Source: Promethearchaeota archaeon (GTDB lineage: Archaea > Asgardarchaeota > Thorarchaeia > Thorarchaeales > Thorarchaeaceae). Taken from it: a stretch of DNA of 64,000 nt. A program made the position numbers and the translations under genes. Under the pieces are notes generated by a model, which ran no database searches, was not told where the DNA came from, and worked only from the letters and a program-made list of their open reading frames with translations. The stretch spans positions 1 to 64,000 of the forward strand of contig WJMJ01000148.1 in assembly GCA_014728035.1 (NCBI GenBank), written 5' to 3'. This document shows positions 18,401 to 26,450 of this stretch, piece by piece. Each line of letters begins with the position of its first letter. The stretch's first letter is position 1.

Positions 18401-20325
18401 CAGAGAAGCTTATAATTCACCCAGACAAACCGATATGTAAAGGGGCCATGTATTCCCCAGGGTTCTTCCCAAAAGGATTTCTCTGTAAGCCCTACAATAG
18501 TGCATACTATGAGTTGCGTGTATTCGCTCAACATTACGGATTCGATCCAGACAAGACACCATGGAATGAAATGACTGAAGAAGCACAACACGCTTTTTTG
18601 TTTGGCTCAGAACAAGAAATAGATGTTACTTATGAAAATCGAGCTGGAAAGTTCCGTACAAAGAAAACGAAATGGGCTGGATTCTATATAGGTTTTGTAA
18701 CTGATTGGGACATCGGAGATACATACAATCGAACAGAGAATTGTCCAAAATGTAAAGGTTCAGGATTGAGAGATAAATATCTTAAAATAAAATTAGCTGG
18801 CTATAACATTCACGAATTAAGCTTGCTACCATTGAACGAGTTGCTCAGTATCCTCCAAAGAATTCCAAAATTAGAGGACAAGATTGCAAATAATGAGTTA
18901 ACATCAGCAAAAAAGCGTCTAGAATTCCTTTCATCTGTGGGTCTTGCGTACCTGCATCTTAAAAGAATAGCAGGGTCTCTTTCAGCAGGGGAGGCACAGA
19001 GAATATCTCTTGCAGGAATACTAGGAAGTGGTCTCACATCAATGACTATTCTCATGGATGAGCCAACTAGGGGAATGCATCCATCTGAAGTAGCATCCTT
19101 GGCAGCGGTGCTTCAAGAATTACGACATAATGGAAATACAGTTGTCTGTGTAGAGCATGATCCAACAATAATCAAATCTGCTGATGAGATTATCGATATT
19201 GGGCCTGGTTCTGGAAAGAATGGAGGAGAAGTAGTAGCATTAGGGTCTCCTGAATTAGTAGCTAAAAGTAGTACAATTACTGCACAATGGCTTTCGGGGA
19301 AAAAATCTTTCAACCAAGATCGCAAACGAAAAGAACCAACAGAATGGATGACGATTAAAGGCGCAAGAGAAAATAACCTACAGAACATATCGGTAAGAAT
19401 TCCTTTAGGTGTATTGGTAGGAATCTGTGGGGTTTCAGGTTCCGGAAAAAGCACATTGATTCTTGATACTATAGGACGCAAGATTGCACCGAAGAAACAT
19501 ACTACAAGTACATCTCGTGAGCCAACCACACCTGGTGAGTTCGACTCAATTGAAGGAGCACCAAATTATGCATACCAACTCGGACAAGCACGAAAAGGAA
19601 TAACCAGCCCTGCTCGAGCTCTCGGATTGTTTAAACCTCTAGCAAAACTATACAGTGAGAGTGAGGATGCACACGCATTAGGTCTCGACAACAAACAAAT
19701 CACAAAAGCATGTGATGTGTGCAATGGAGATGGGTTACATAGGATAGACATGGGATTTTTACCTGATGTATTCACAGAATGCGAAACCTGCAAAGGCTCT
19801 GGCTACGGTCCGGATGCGTGGGATGTAAAACTCAAAGGGGTCTCACTACCAGAATTGAATAACCTCACACTCCAAGAAGTTTATGACTTGTTTTCCTTTG
19901 ACTCAACAATTAAACGAAAAATCAAACCTGCTCTGGATGTTGGACTTGGGTATCTTGTCTTACATCAACCTGGTATCAGTCTATCTGGAGGCGAGAGGCA
20001 AAGACTCAGAATAACACAGGAACTAGCTAAAAGAACTCGAGATGGAACATTGTATATTCTTGATGAACCAACTGTAGGTCTTCATTTAGATGACGTTAAC
20101 AATCTGGTAGAAGTGTTACATGAATTGGTTGATTCAGGAGCGTCAGTTATTGTTGTGGATCATCACTCACATCTTCTCTGTTCCTGTGACTGGTTAATTG
20201 AATTAGGACCAGAAGGTGGTCCAAAAGGCGGAAAAATAATTGCAGAAGGAACTCCAGAACAGATTGCCAAGAGCAGTACTCCTTCGGCTCCATATCTAAA
20301 AGAGGTGTTGGAGGGTAAACAATGA
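15451..20325 (+). CDS. uvrA: Double-length UvrA: two fused UvrA units
   Basis: The 1624-residue protein holds four ABC ATPase cores, that is two UvrA units head to tail. Walker A loops begin near residues 29, 492, 836 and 1327, each matching GxSGSGK[ST]. Signature motifs are LSRGESQR, LSGGESQR, LSAGEAQR and LSGGERQR. Walker B motifs are ILDEP, VLDEP, LMDEP and ILDEP. UvrA-type zinc fingers (CxxC about 19 residues CxxC) sit in each unit. UvrA scans DNA for lesions with UvrB in nucleotide excision repair; ordinary UvrA is about 940 residues and works as a dimer, so this may be a covalent dimer. Each half is only about 800 residues, pointing to loss of part of the UvrB-binding and signature inserts. 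No uvrB or uvrC is present here. The stop overlaps the next gene's ATG. Confidence 0.9.
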   Translation: MKIKVRGARENNLQDIDVDIGDGLTVVTGVSGSGKTSLVFDTIYKEARRRFLNLFGTSGSENSIRPVKIRSLTGIGPVIAVEQDVLNRNPLSTLATASGIHPFLRILFARFGTRHCPKCENEFVKLSGNEILQEIVKISNSGPISIIVPLVRNAYGSHRTLIELLVDNFDSSKIIVDGDTKIPNLDPSKKHSIHISLSRELVNPTSQSIRDILERAWEMGSNSIIIKTDDDEFSFSRTSECSTCGFWLGEIEPTHFHRQCTSCEGKGCVECASTGLTPKAAYVKWNNHIISEYLSLTVDEIAESLNSITYVSAAERVISEILRRILALKKVGLGYLQLDRSSPTLSRGESQRVRLAISLTGQLEDITHILDEPTIGQHPADVGNLVKAFSELKGPVIFVEHDRSAAAQANTAIDLGPGAGKDGGKTIFRGTPKDLWNSETTTGKYFSFRKRVKIPEKRDRPTKFIIIKGAMKHNLKEIDTKIPLGRLTVVTGKSGSGKSTLVEYVLTPSLKKKKPIGCASVSGPKLKPVIVDQKPIGKNPRSNPGTYSKLSDIIRDLYSTQTGLSTSHFSFNRPEGACPVCKGMGATEVKMTYLPSEWITCSECEGERFKDEILEETVHFTDKELSIADIYNLSIREIYDLFKEDGRIPEKKRVSALKILSAMVTVGLGYLKLGQPSPTLSGGESQRVKLAKYLGKRSLKRRLLVLDEPSTGLHPADLAGLLKVLDKLVRDGATVVVVEHNTDIIRAADWIIDLGPEGGPQGGQVLFQGPYSEFLSNDDSYTAQAIRDEESLEPISEFDWVGTSKEEYISIVNARANNLNSVNVDIPKGKLTVVTGVSGSGKSSLVHDVLESEAKKRYLESLSVYERQGVKEGPEAPVDSISGLGVTAIVGPHAISAESTWTKWTRSTVGTHSGIYYNLARLFSKIGEKTCLKCGNVMERTNRFECPKCGNLTPLARPRHFSQRTYAAACPECNGLGTISIPVPEKLIIHPDKPICKGAMYSPGFFPKGFLCKPYNSAYYELRVFAQHYGFDPDKTPWNEMTEEAQHAFLFGSEQEIDVTYENRAGKFRTKKTKWAGFYIGFVTDWDIGDTYNRTENCPKCKGSGLRDKYLKIKLAGYNIHELSLLPLNELLSILQRIPKLEDKIANNELTSAKKRLEFLSSVGLAYLHLKRIAGSLSAGEAQRISLAGILGSGLTSMTILMDEPTRGMHPSEVASLAAVLQELRHNGNTVVCVEHDPTIIKSADEIIDIGPGSGKNGGEVVALGSPELVAKSSTITAQWLSGKKSFNQDRKRKEPTEWMTIKGARENNLQNISVRIPLGVLVGICGVSGSGKSTLILDTIGRKIAPKKHTTSTSREPTTPGEFDSIEGAPNYAYQLGQARKGITSPARALGLFKPLAKLYSESEDAHALGLDNKQITKACDVCNGDGLHRIDMGFLPDVFTECETCKGSGYGPDAWDVKLKGVSLPELNNLTLQEVYDLFSFDSTIKRKIKPALDVGLGYLVLHQPGISLSGGERQRLRITQELAKRTRDGTLYILDEPTVGLHLDDVNNLVEVLHELVDSGASVIVVDHHSHLLCSCDWLIELGPEGGPKGGKIIAEGTPEQIAKSSTPSAPYLKEVLEGKQ

Positions 20326-21356
20326 CGTGGATTCCCCTATTACTTTCTGATCCATCTCCTCTTCTTCGTAAGCTTGTGTTGGTGAATCTACTCGAGAGGT
20401 CTAATGACGATTCCGAGGTACAAGAACTGAAAAAAATTAGTAAAGCCGACCCGTTGGTCGTAGAATTAGCCAAACTACAGAGAGAAGATGGCTCTTGGAT
20501 AAAACTCGGATATCCTGGAGAATTCAATCGAGAACCTATCAGAGCAACTTCATATGCTCTCATGAAACTGGGTTACTTGGGATTCAATCAGGATTATCCT
20601 ATAGTTGACAAAGCTGTTTCATACTTGTTTTCAAGACAACAGTCAGATGGCGGTTGGCCAATTGTATCATCATCAGATTTTGGAACTGATATCACCAATA
20701 GATTCACCATGTTACCACTTCAAACTGCTTTCCCGCTCCTAGGTCTCGCAATGACTGGATATGCATCGGACAAGAGATGTGAACAAGCATATGATTGGTT
20801 ACTTGACAAGAAACTAGATGATGGCACATGGCCTACGGCAAGACATGATGAAGTAAAAGGATATCAAGCAGGATATAGGCGGATGCCAAATTCTAGGTGG
20901 GGTTGTAGGACCAATACTACTCTTGCACTTCAATGTCTCTCATATCATCCAACTCTTAGAAACAGCACCCACGCAAAAGAGGGGTTAGATAAACTCCTAG
21001 CTAGAGAAACTAGAGAGAGAGACAATATTGGACATTTTTTGGCAAAAGTCCTAGGATTTGAACAGCATCGTGGTAGCTTAACTTATCACGCAAAATTTGA
21101 TTTGGCACTAATTCTAAATCTGTGTGCACGTATTGGTGTGGATAGAACAGACACAAGAGTAAATGCCATCATCACTTGGTTAGAAGAAATACAAGGTCAA
21201 TATGGGCTTTGGGAATACAAGCCAATTCCCTATATTTCAAAATGGATAACTTATGAAATACTATGGTCTATCAAGAATCTTTCTGATGACGGCTGGCTTA
21301 GCAACCAAATGAGAAGCCCATTTCAGTCCTATACAAGAAAACCAAAGAGGTTCTAG
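20322..21356 (+). CDS. Alpha-toroid protein with terpene-cyclase/prenyltransferase repeats
   Basis: The 344-residue protein contains repeats of the squalene-cyclase/prenyltransferase type. Recognisable QxxDGxW-like turns are LQREDGSW, RQQSDGGWP, KKLDDGTWP and a weaker QGQYGLWEY, spaced for an alpha/alpha toroid. The catalytic DxDD of squalene-hopene cyclases and a prenyltransferase beta-subunit zinc site are not obvious, so it may be a binding scaffold rather than an enzyme. Its ATG overlaps the TGA of uvrA (ATGA), so it is made together with the double UvrA and probably acts with it. Similar proteins in archaea are sometimes misnamed as NifH-related. The repair link is inference from coupling only. 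Confidence 0.7.
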   Translation: MTWIPLLLSDPSPLLRKLVLVNLLERSNDDSEVQELKKISKADPLVVELAKLQREDGSWIKLGYPGEFNREPIRATSYALMKLGYLGFNQDYPIVDKAVSYLFSRQQSDGGWPIVSSSDFGTDITNRFTMLPLQTAFPLLGLAMTGYASDKRCEQAYDWLLDKKLDDGTWPTARHDEVKGYQAGYRRMPNSRWGCRTNTTLALQCLSYHPTLRNSTHAKEGLDKLLARETRERDNIGHFLAKVLGFEQHRGSLTYHAKFDLALILNLCARIGVDRTDTRVNAIITWLEEIQGQYGLWEYKPIPYISKWITYEILWSIKNLSDDGWLSNQMRSPFQSYTRKPKRF

Positions 21357-21383
21357 ATAGAAATGAAAATTTTGTTATCTCTA

Positions 21384-21557
21384 TTAGCTTGCAGCAAAAC
21401 TGTCCCTATTATTCAGAATTAATGCTGTACCAGCTAGAATAACTTCAACCGAAATTACAACAATGGTCAGTGATAGATCAATAGGTATTGATGTAGATGC
21501 TAAGATAGTAGTATTTTCAAAAGTAAGAGAGGAGTATAGTACTGATAATTGGATTCT
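21384..21557 (-). pseudogene. Possible remnant of a membrane-anchored surface protein
   Basis: In the 430-base gap after the toroid gene, the minus strand has 57 open codons without a start. They read as a Thr/Ser-containing stretch followed by a 20-residue hydrophobic helix (SLTIVVISVEVILAGTALIL) and a short tail. This resembles the C-terminal anchor of this genome's surface proteins. It could be a gene relic or chance; the rest of the gap shows nothing else. Confidence 0.25.
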
Positions 21558-21786
21558 TCAGATAAACCTGTTTTTTCACTGACATGCAGGTATCCACCTA
21601 GTCCTAAATTGTGTGAACACATTGAGTGAATATTCATTCAAGAAACATTAATCTCATCTTATTGAATATCCGAAGAAATTCGATTTGTAGAGAGATTAAC
21701 AAATCAACTACTTGATAACCAATTACTAAAAAATTATATCAAAGTAAAGTCATAGTATTTTGAATTTGCAATAAGGATTTGGAGAA

Positions 21787-22854
21787 ATGCAGACGTTCGT
21801 CAATACTTTGGTTAGAGATTTATTTGTTGGTTCCACATTCATTGTTGCATTCATTCTATTCTTCATCTCATGGGGTTTGTTCAGAAAAGCTGATTGGCAA
21901 ATATCTGGTACATCGGGACTTGGAGTATATTTCTTAACTTTTGCAGGATATTCTATTCAGACCAATATTACTGTTCTCTACGAAAACTTCTTCCCAGTCA
22001 TTGATAATCTTCTAGTTAATTTTCTAGGTGCATTTTGTTGGATGCTTGGAATTATCTTAATGATCTATTTCTTAGAAAGAGAACAATTAGGGGAGAAAGA
22101 AAAACCAATTATTACTATTGTTGCAAATGTTTTTGCGTTAATTTCGGGGGCTTTTTCGTTCCTTGGAGTTCCAATCGCTTTTGCATTCATTGGGCTCTCA
22201 ATAGCAGTTATTTATGTGAGTTATGAATACATAAGAGAAGTCATTGAACTCGAAACTGCTCGTAAGTCTTTCCCTCAATATTGGTTCGCAGCTGGAATAG
22301 CTTTGACCGGATTCATAAACTTCATTGTACTCTTTGGACGTACGTATGAGATCTATATGATAAAGAACATTCTCGTAATTTTTGGAGCTATAGCAATAAC
22401 ATATGCTTGGTGGGATTTACCATCTCTGGAGGATTTGAATTGGTTACGTATCTTGGACCGATTGTTAGTCATCGATATTCAAACGACTCTTCCGATTCTA
22501 GACTTCCCATTCAGAAAGGATTCTTCCAAGTTCAAAAGTATTCCAACCGAAGACTCAGACGGATTGGTAGTGGCAGGTGTTATGACCAGCATGGAGACCG
22601 TAATGGAAGAGATTCTTACAGATTCTGGAGGAATCAATGAAATCAATTTTGGCAATAAGACTATTATTTTTGAGAGGAGACCAGACTTTGTCTGTATCCT
22701 CATTGTAGACAAATCCGTTCGAGAAATCCACTTTCGTCTTGAAACCTTCGCATTGTATTTCGAAAACCAGTTTGGGGAAATTGTAAAATATGCGAAAGGA
22801 CAAGCAGACCAATTTATTGGAGCAGATAATCTTGTCCGTTCAGTTTTCGGTTAA
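21787..22854 (+). CDS. Seven-helix membrane protein with longin/roadblock-like C-terminal domain
   Basis: The 355-residue protein has seven hydrophobic helices in the first 220 residues. A 130-residue cytoplasmic domain follows: LLVIDIQTTLPILDFPF, LVVAGVMTSMETVMEEIL, INEINFGNKTIIFE, and an ILIVDKSVREIHFRLETFALYFENQFG helix. That beta-alpha-beta pattern, with the conserved central helix and a C-terminal amphipathic helix, looks like a longin or roadblock fold. Such folds bind small GTPases in eukaryotes and are abundant in Asgard archaea. The combination suggests a membrane receptor or sensor that recruits a GTPase, but no ligand is evident. GGAG just before the ATG is the ribosome site. The stop shares four bases with the convergent acetyltransferase. 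Confidence 0.7.
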   Translation: MQTFVNTLVRDLFVGSTFIVAFILFFISWGLFRKADWQISGTSGLGVYFLTFAGYSIQTNITVLYENFFPVIDNLLVNFLGAFCWMLGIILMIYFLEREQLGEKEKPIITIVANVFALISGAFSFLGVPIAFAFIGLSIAVIYVSYEYIREVIELETARKSFPQYWFAAGIALTGFINFIVLFGRTYEIYMIKNILVIFGAIAITYAWWDLPSLEDLNWLRILDRLLVIDIQTTLPILDFPFRKDSSKFKSIPTEDSDGLVVAGVMTSMETVMEEILTDSGGINEINFGNKTIIFERRPDFVCILIVDKSVREIHFRLETFALYFENQFGEIVKYAKGQADQFIGADNLVRSVFG

Positions 22855-24044
22855 AATCTCTGATAAGTATAGAAACTATTAGCAGGAAACATTGCTTCCA
22901 GTCTCCTTGCAACTTCCAAAGAACAATCAATTAGACCAAATCCTCGTAGGTGGGTTGCCGTAGTGAGACCTGATATAACTCTAGATAAATTGAGAGCATC
23001 AATCTTGATATGATTATCTGAGGGATGGGCAGTCACCTCGGCATTGATTTTTCCATCTTGTGGTTTCAATTGGTATATACCAGAATTCCATTGGCAAAAT
23101 TCATCAACCAGTTCAATAGTCACAGATCTATCAGCTTCAACAGGAATATCAACTAACTCTAAATATGGTAAGACATCTAGTATACGCATCATCATTGAAC
23201 CTATCATCTTAGACTTAGTTCTTGCCTCTTTGAAGAAATAATCGAGTGGTGTTTCAATATCAGTATACCACAGAACTTTGTCTGCATTTGCAGCATGATG
23301 ATAAACAAGTGAAACAATAGCAGCAAGTGCTTCTGCATTTTTATAGAACGTATTAGAAGCAGTAAGAACAAGAGCATCATTATCTTTTTTGTAATATAAC
23401 AATAATGAACCTATAATTTCACCGTCCTTTTTGAAATAGTAAAAATGATTCTGTTTTATGATATAATCAAGAGTACGTTTCGTATGATATGCTCTGGAAC
23501 CAAATCGTGTCATGGATTCCTCCAACTTGTGCATTTCTCGCCATGTGCTAGTATCATCGGTTTCAACCGCGATGATTTCTGAGGTAGGTTCTGCAATCCT
23601 GAGGAATCTAGCATCAAATTCATGGAGAGCTCTTTGTTCAGCTCTCGCATATCCGAATTTCTCATAGAATGGAGTAGAGAAGGGATCTAAGACACTCAGT
23701 GACATCCCCTTCTCACGCATTATAGGAAATGTCTTCTGAAAGAGCTTTCTCACTAGTCCTCTTCTTCTGTGTGCGGGTTCTGTTGCAACAGCCCAGATGG
23801 CAGCAAAGGGAATAGTATTTCCCCTAATTTTATTAAAAGTATGTTTGAAAAACGAAAGGTTTGCTACAAGTTGGCCATTGTATTTAGCTACATACGCCCA
23901 ATCCTCTTTCTCTGGCTGATTCCAATAATTAACCCAATGCTCTTTCTTCAATTCAGAGAGATTGGCGGTTGGTTCAAAGGACTTCCATGCAAGCTTTACA
24001 AAATCGTCTCTGTCCTCATCTTTACCTTCGACTATCTGGTACAT
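22851..24044 (-). CDS. Eis-like GNAT acetyltransferase with C-terminal SCP2-like domain
   Basis: The 397-residue protein has the three-part Eis layout. A GNAT domain carries the acetyl-CoA loop VATEPAHRRRGLVRKLF near residue 87 and a SVLDPFSTPFYEKFGY segment. A second GNAT-like domain follows (about residues 160-290), then an SCP2-like end in the last hundred residues (KINAEVTAHPSDNHIKID, LSRVISGLTTATHLRGFG). The final residue is Phe, as in Eis, where the C-terminal carboxylate acts in catalysis. Eis-type enzymes acetylate lysines or aminoglycosides. The natural substrate here is unknown. It converges on the 7TM gene with a four-base overlap and stands as a single gene. Confidence 0.85.
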   Translation of the reverse strand: MYQIVEGKDEDRDDFVKLAWKSFEPTANLSELKKEHWVNYWNQPEKEDWAYVAKYNGQLVANLSFFKHTFNKIRGNTIPFAAIWAVATEPAHRRRGLVRKLFQKTFPIMREKGMSLSVLDPFSTPFYEKFGYARAEQRALHEFDARFLRIAEPTSEIIAVETDDTSTWREMHKLEESMTRFGSRAYHTKRTLDYIIKQNHFYYFKKDGEIIGSLLLYYKKDNDALVLTASNTFYKNAEALAAIVSLVYHHAANADKVLWYTDIETPLDYFFKEARTKSKMIGSMMMRILDVLPYLELVDIPVEADRSVTIELVDEFCQWNSGIYQLKPQDGKINAEVTAHPSDNHIKIDALNLSRVISGLTTATHLRGFGLIDCSLEVARRLEAMFPANSFYTYQRF

Positions 24045-24103
24045 AACTTAGTTACGTAATCGATTCATTACTAAGTTTTCCTAATCCGCGATAGATTGCG
24101 TTC

Positions 24104-25855
24104 CTATTCTTCCTGACATGGCATCATGAGCATTTTAAGAACTGCAGACCTGAGATCCTCATCAGATACAAAACCCGCTAGTTCCTCCTCACAAAAATGT
24201 ATTGCTGGAAGAGCTGGCAGCTCGTCGGCAGAAACACCAGACGCAGGATCTTCAACATCAATAATTCTCATGATTGACCTGTTTATCATCAATTCGTCAA
24301 ATATTCCATAAAGGGTATTCATAACAGGTTCACAAAATACACAATGTTCAGATTTATAGAATGTAATGCAGGTCTCTTTGCCACAGGGAGTTTCTTCATC
24401 CTCTAACCAAGCAGGAAGCTCAACAACTACTTTACATCCTTTTTCAGGTTGCCCTGAAACACGATCTTGCACGTGAACTGAGCCATTTAGTTCAGTGACA
24501 ATTCTATCTACTACGGTCAGACCGAGACCTTTGAGAACTGTGTCTTCTTGGGTATTTTCTTCACGTCGAAAGATCTGTCTTTTCATATCATCAGGAATCC
24601 CAGGACCCCAATCAGAAAATTCTAATCTAACCATTGTTCCTCTTTCTATGTACTTGGCTCGAATATCAAGTTTGACTTCTTCAGAATCCGTATACATGAG
24701 AGTATTATGAGCGATGTTGAAGAAAATATACCAAAGATATGCATTACCAGTAACAAACATGTCATCACTTGACATCTTCTTTTTGACTACTAATTTCTTG
24801 GTTTCAAAATCTCTATCCGCTTCTCGAATTGCTCTTGTAAGATGAGGTGAAATATTTGTCTTCTGTGGTATTGGAGCTGCATTGCTAATGGTGAGAATGA
24901 TAGTCATATTTGCAATCATTCGTGATGCTCTTCTGATATTCCAAGAAGTCTTTCTTATATTTGATCGCAATTCTTCAGGAATCTCAGGAGACATCGATAT
25001 GACTTCTAACTCGAAGAGTGCATTCTGATTGATATAGTTGAGATCCTTTGTCATGAGATCCAGGTAAAGATCCGCTCGTTGTTTTTCCAATTCCATACGT
25101 TCTTCATATTGTCTTCTTGCAGTAACATCAATTACTGTAAATGCAATCTCTGCTGCGTGTCCGCCATCCGTGTTAAGAGGTCTTGAGGAAACATTTGCCC
25201 AAAATAATTTTCCATCCTTTTTCTTCATAGGTATCTCAATACCAGTCACATTTTTACCTCGAAGCACTTCCCGAACCAATTGTCCAGCAATATCTTTCAT
25301 CTTAGAGTCTTCAGGAATAAAATCATTCAGATTACGACCCACTATTTCGGAACCTTCACAGCCCAGTAATTTTTCCGCTTCCAGGTTAATCTGTTCAATT
25401 ACACCATCTCGGCTCAATGTGAAATATGCTATTGGTGATTTATCATAAAGAGAAGCAAATCTATTCTCCAGTTCAATCATTGCGGTCTCTAAAGCTAACT
25501 GATCAGAGATATTCCGTACAACCAGCAAGACAGCCAGCTCATTGTCAAATTCCACCTGAGATGGTTTTATTTCGACTTGAATGACAGTGCCAACTTTCGT
25601 TTGAAATCGCGTATTGAACTCACGCTTCACTTCACCGTCATATAGATCATCAATCAATGCCTTGTGTTGTCTACGTGACATAGGTTCCATAATATCCTCA
25701 AAGACTAGATCTAACAATTCATCTGTTTCATAATGAATCATATCTGCAAATGCTCTATTGGCAAACATTATGTCTCCATCTAGTAAGACTAGAAGACCGT
25801 CATTAACGATTTCAGGGATTAGAAATCGCCAGTCTTCACATTTTTGATCTGTCAT
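24104..25855 (-). CDS. PAS sensor kinase-like protein with C-terminal thioredoxin fold and no phosphoacceptor His
   Basis: The 583-residue protein has two PAS domains (about 8-120 and 130-245). A helical region follows whose archaeal sensor-kinase motif L-x-L-M-x-H-D reads LDLMTKDLNYIN, so the usual phosphoacceptor His is Lys. An ATPase domain then shows the N box (YIFFNIAHNTLMYT), the G1 box (DWGPGIP) and a GLGLTVVDRI-like G2 box. A C-terminal thioredoxin/glutaredoxin-like domain comes last (CITFYKSEHCVFCEPV) with a CxxC and a conserved cis-Pro (LPALPAIHF). ATG 25855 is chosen because GAGAGG lies five bases upstream. Autophosphorylation at the normal site is impossible; it may bind ATP and sense redox state. 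No response regulator is adjacent. Confidence 0.8.
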   Translation of the reverse strand: MTDQKCEDWRFLIPEIVNDGLLVLLDGDIMFANRAFADMIHYETDELLDLVFEDIMEPMSRRQHKALIDDLYDGEVKREFNTRFQTKVGTVIQVEIKPSQVEFDNELAVLLVVRNISDQLALETAMIELENRFASLYDKSPIAYFTLSRDGVIEQINLEAEKLLGCEGSEIVGRNLNDFIPEDSKMKDIAGQLVREVLRGKNVTGIEIPMKKKDGKLFWANVSSRPLNTDGGHAAEIAFTVIDVTARRQYEERMELEKQRADLYLDLMTKDLNYINQNALFELEVISMSPEIPEELRSNIRKTSWNIRRASRMIANMTIILTISNAAPIPQKTNISPHLTRAIREADRDFETKKLVVKKKMSSDDMFVTGNAYLWYIFFNIAHNTLMYTDSEEVKLDIRAKYIERGTMVRLEFSDWGPGIPDDMKRQIFRREENTQEDTVLKGLGLTVVDRIVTELNGSVHVQDRVSGQPEKGCKVVVELPAWLEDEETPCGKETCITFYKSEHCVFCEPVMNTLYGIFDELMINRSIMRIIDVEDPASGVSADELPALPAIHFCEEELAGFVSDEDLRSAVLKMLMMPCQEE

Positions 25856-25975
25856 GAAACCTCTCTTCCTCACGTTTCAAGCATAAATTGAAGAATATTT
25901 CGATAAATTCAAACAATTCATGTAATTTAATTGTATAGTGATGGTATTAATTTAGTGTATGTGAGACCAGATAGT

Positions 25976-26450
25976 ATGTCAAGAAATCCAGTATGCAAAG
26001 ATATTGCAAAAAAGTTCGAAAGCACATTTCAGATGCTTGGAGAAGCGATATCCCATGGTTCTGAAGAGAATTAGGATAAAGAATGTGGAGCATGGTTCTT
26101 TTCCTTTAGAGTCTATCATATACTTGAGAGCATCGAGTTCTATTTGAATGACACACCAAAGAAAATGAGATGGGGCAGGTTACAACTGGGATGAAATCAA
26201 ATCGATTGAAGTCGATATCATCCCTCTAATTTCAAAAAGTCTAGTAAAAGAATACTATGCTGAAATTAACACCCGTTTCAAGATGGTTATTTCTCGTAGT
26301 GATGACTACCTTTTCGAAGATGATGATTTCGAGTGGTTTGAAAATCGATTGGAAAAGATACTGTATTTACTTCGTCACACTGTCTATCATATAGGAGAAC
26401 TCAGCAAAGCACTTCGAAGTTTTGGTGATACTCGTCTTGAATGGAAATAA
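25976..26450 (+). pseudogene. Broken DinB-like gene
   Basis: The reading frame from ATG 25976 gives a DinB-type helical protein: a FxxxFQMLGEAI start, then an AWFFSFRVYHILESIEFYL helix. It is interrupted twice. A TAG at 26072-26074 stands where related proteins have Trp (TGG). A frameshift near 26165-26185 then moves the frame by one base, after which it continues as WDEIKSIEVDIIPLISKSL to a TAA at 26448-26450, including LRHTVYHIGEL with the conserved His pair spacing. DinB-fold proteins are metal-binding four-helix enzymes. Two independent lesions argue for a decayed gene, or sequencing errors in an assembled genome. Confidence 0.65.

Noticed and set aside
18376..19529. Several minus-strand frames inside uvrA
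   Set aside because: They are antisense to conserved UvrA motifs and have no ribosome sites.
24126..25448. Plus-strand frames over the sensor kinase
   Set aside because: They are antisense to PAS and ATPase domains that clearly code on the other strand.
26072..26074. TAG in the DinB-like frame as a pyrrolysine codon
   Set aside because: The aligned residue is expected to be Trp, and a frameshift follows soon after, so gene decay or a sequence error explains it better.
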